Of a stretch of 34,030 nucleotides of DNA, positions 33,916-34,030 are shown piece after piece; within the stretch, counting starts at the first letter, position 1; the number at the start of each line of letters is the position of its first letter. The notes under the pieces are model-generated. The model saw only the letters and a list, made by a program, of their open reading frames with translations, was not told where the DNA came from and ran no database searches. A program made the translations under genes and the position numbers. The stretch is from an uncultured Clostridia bacterium (GTDB taxonomy: Bacteria; Bacillota; Clostridia; Oscillospirales; Ruminococcaceae), in the NCBI GenBank assembly GCA_945921515.1, contig CAMEKR010000007.1, positions 1 through 34,030 on the forward strand, given 5' to 3'.

Positions 33916-33942
33916 AAAGGTCGGCATTTGCCGACCTTTTTG
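33916..33942 (+). terminator. Intrinsic terminator of secG
   Basis: AAAGGTCGGC (33916-33925) pairs with GCCGACCTTT (33930-33939), loop ATTT, tail TTTTTG. Confidence 0.9.
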
Positions 33943-33959
33943 TTGTATATGAAGGGTAC

Positions 33960-33989
33960 AGAAAAGCCGCTGTGAGTTGCACAGCGGCT
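33960..33989 (-). terminator. Terminator of the convergent gene at the right edge
   Basis: AGCCGCTGTG (33965-33974) pairs with CACAGCGGCT (33980-33989); on the minus strand TTTTC follows the stem. It sits 14 bases past a stop codon on that strand. Confidence 0.75.
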
Positions 33990-34003
33990 CATTCTTTTAC
34001 ATA

Positions 34004-34030
34004 TTACTTGATGATATACTTATCAAGCTC
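34004..34030 (-). CDS. C-terminal end of a convergent gene (partial)
   Basis: On the minus strand, eight codons reading ELDKYIIK end in TAA at 34004-34006, followed by the terminator above. The body lies outside the window and no family can be named. Frame choice rests only on the stop codon placed before the terminator. Confidence 0.45.
   Translation of the reverse strand, partial: ELDKYIIK

Overview
The window comes from a low-GC, anaerobic Gram-positive bacterium, most likely a gut Oscillospiraceae/Ruminococcus-type Clostridium (Eubacterium siraeum-like is a guess). The reasons are AGGAGG-type ribosome sites, sigma-A promoters with 17-bp spacers, ferredoxin-linked 2-oxoacid oxidoreductases, lipoproteins with Ser/Thr-rich linkers, and a clostridial purine gene set with stand-alone IMP cyclohydrolase and AICAR transformylase.

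Left part (1-4706, minus strand). A very long open frame that the ORF track omits runs off the left edge. It encodes a secreted, probably sortase-anchored repeat protein of at least 1220 residues with about a dozen CxxC modules. Its promoter carries a tandem 15-bp repeat with a 21-bp period. A ComEC-type metallo-beta-lactamase-fold hydrolase gene lies upstream of it.

Central carbon and redox part (4776-15904, mostly plus strand). A promoter drives a MinD/ParA-like ATPase gene and a four-subunit 2-oxoacid:ferredoxin oxidoreductase (VOR/KOR type), ending in a terminator. Next come pyruvate:ferredoxin oxidoreductase, a small PH-domain membrane protein (minus strand), an AGCS-family amino acid symporter, a structured non-coding stretch with a U-tract, and GTP-dependent PEP carboxykinase.

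Stretch 15877-16180 is non-coding and packed with perfect hairpins, including a roughly 206-bp MITE-like element with imperfect terminal inverted repeats. The minus-strand operon 16276-19766 encodes a CUT1-type sugar ABC importer: a binding lipoprotein and two permeases, with no ATPase in the window. It has a structured 225-nt leader, an extended -10 promoter and a cluster of LacI-family-like palindromes upstream.

Right part (20335-33302, plus strand) is a purine operon: purE, purC, a purF paralogue lacking the glutaminase nucleophile, canonical purF, purM, purN, a SAM methyltransferase, purO-type IMP cyclohydrolase, stand-alone AICAR transformylase, four envelope genes (two lipoproteins, a PH-type membrane protein, a pentapeptide-repeat protein), and purD. 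In front of purE I see a 29-codon leader ORF with a strong ribosome site and an intrinsic terminator whose 5' arm can instead pair with a segment inside that ORF. This looks like an attenuator for the operon and is the strongest candidate for something undescribed. secG follows with its own promoter and an unusual Ser/Thr-rich tail. The window ends with the last eight codons of a convergent gene.
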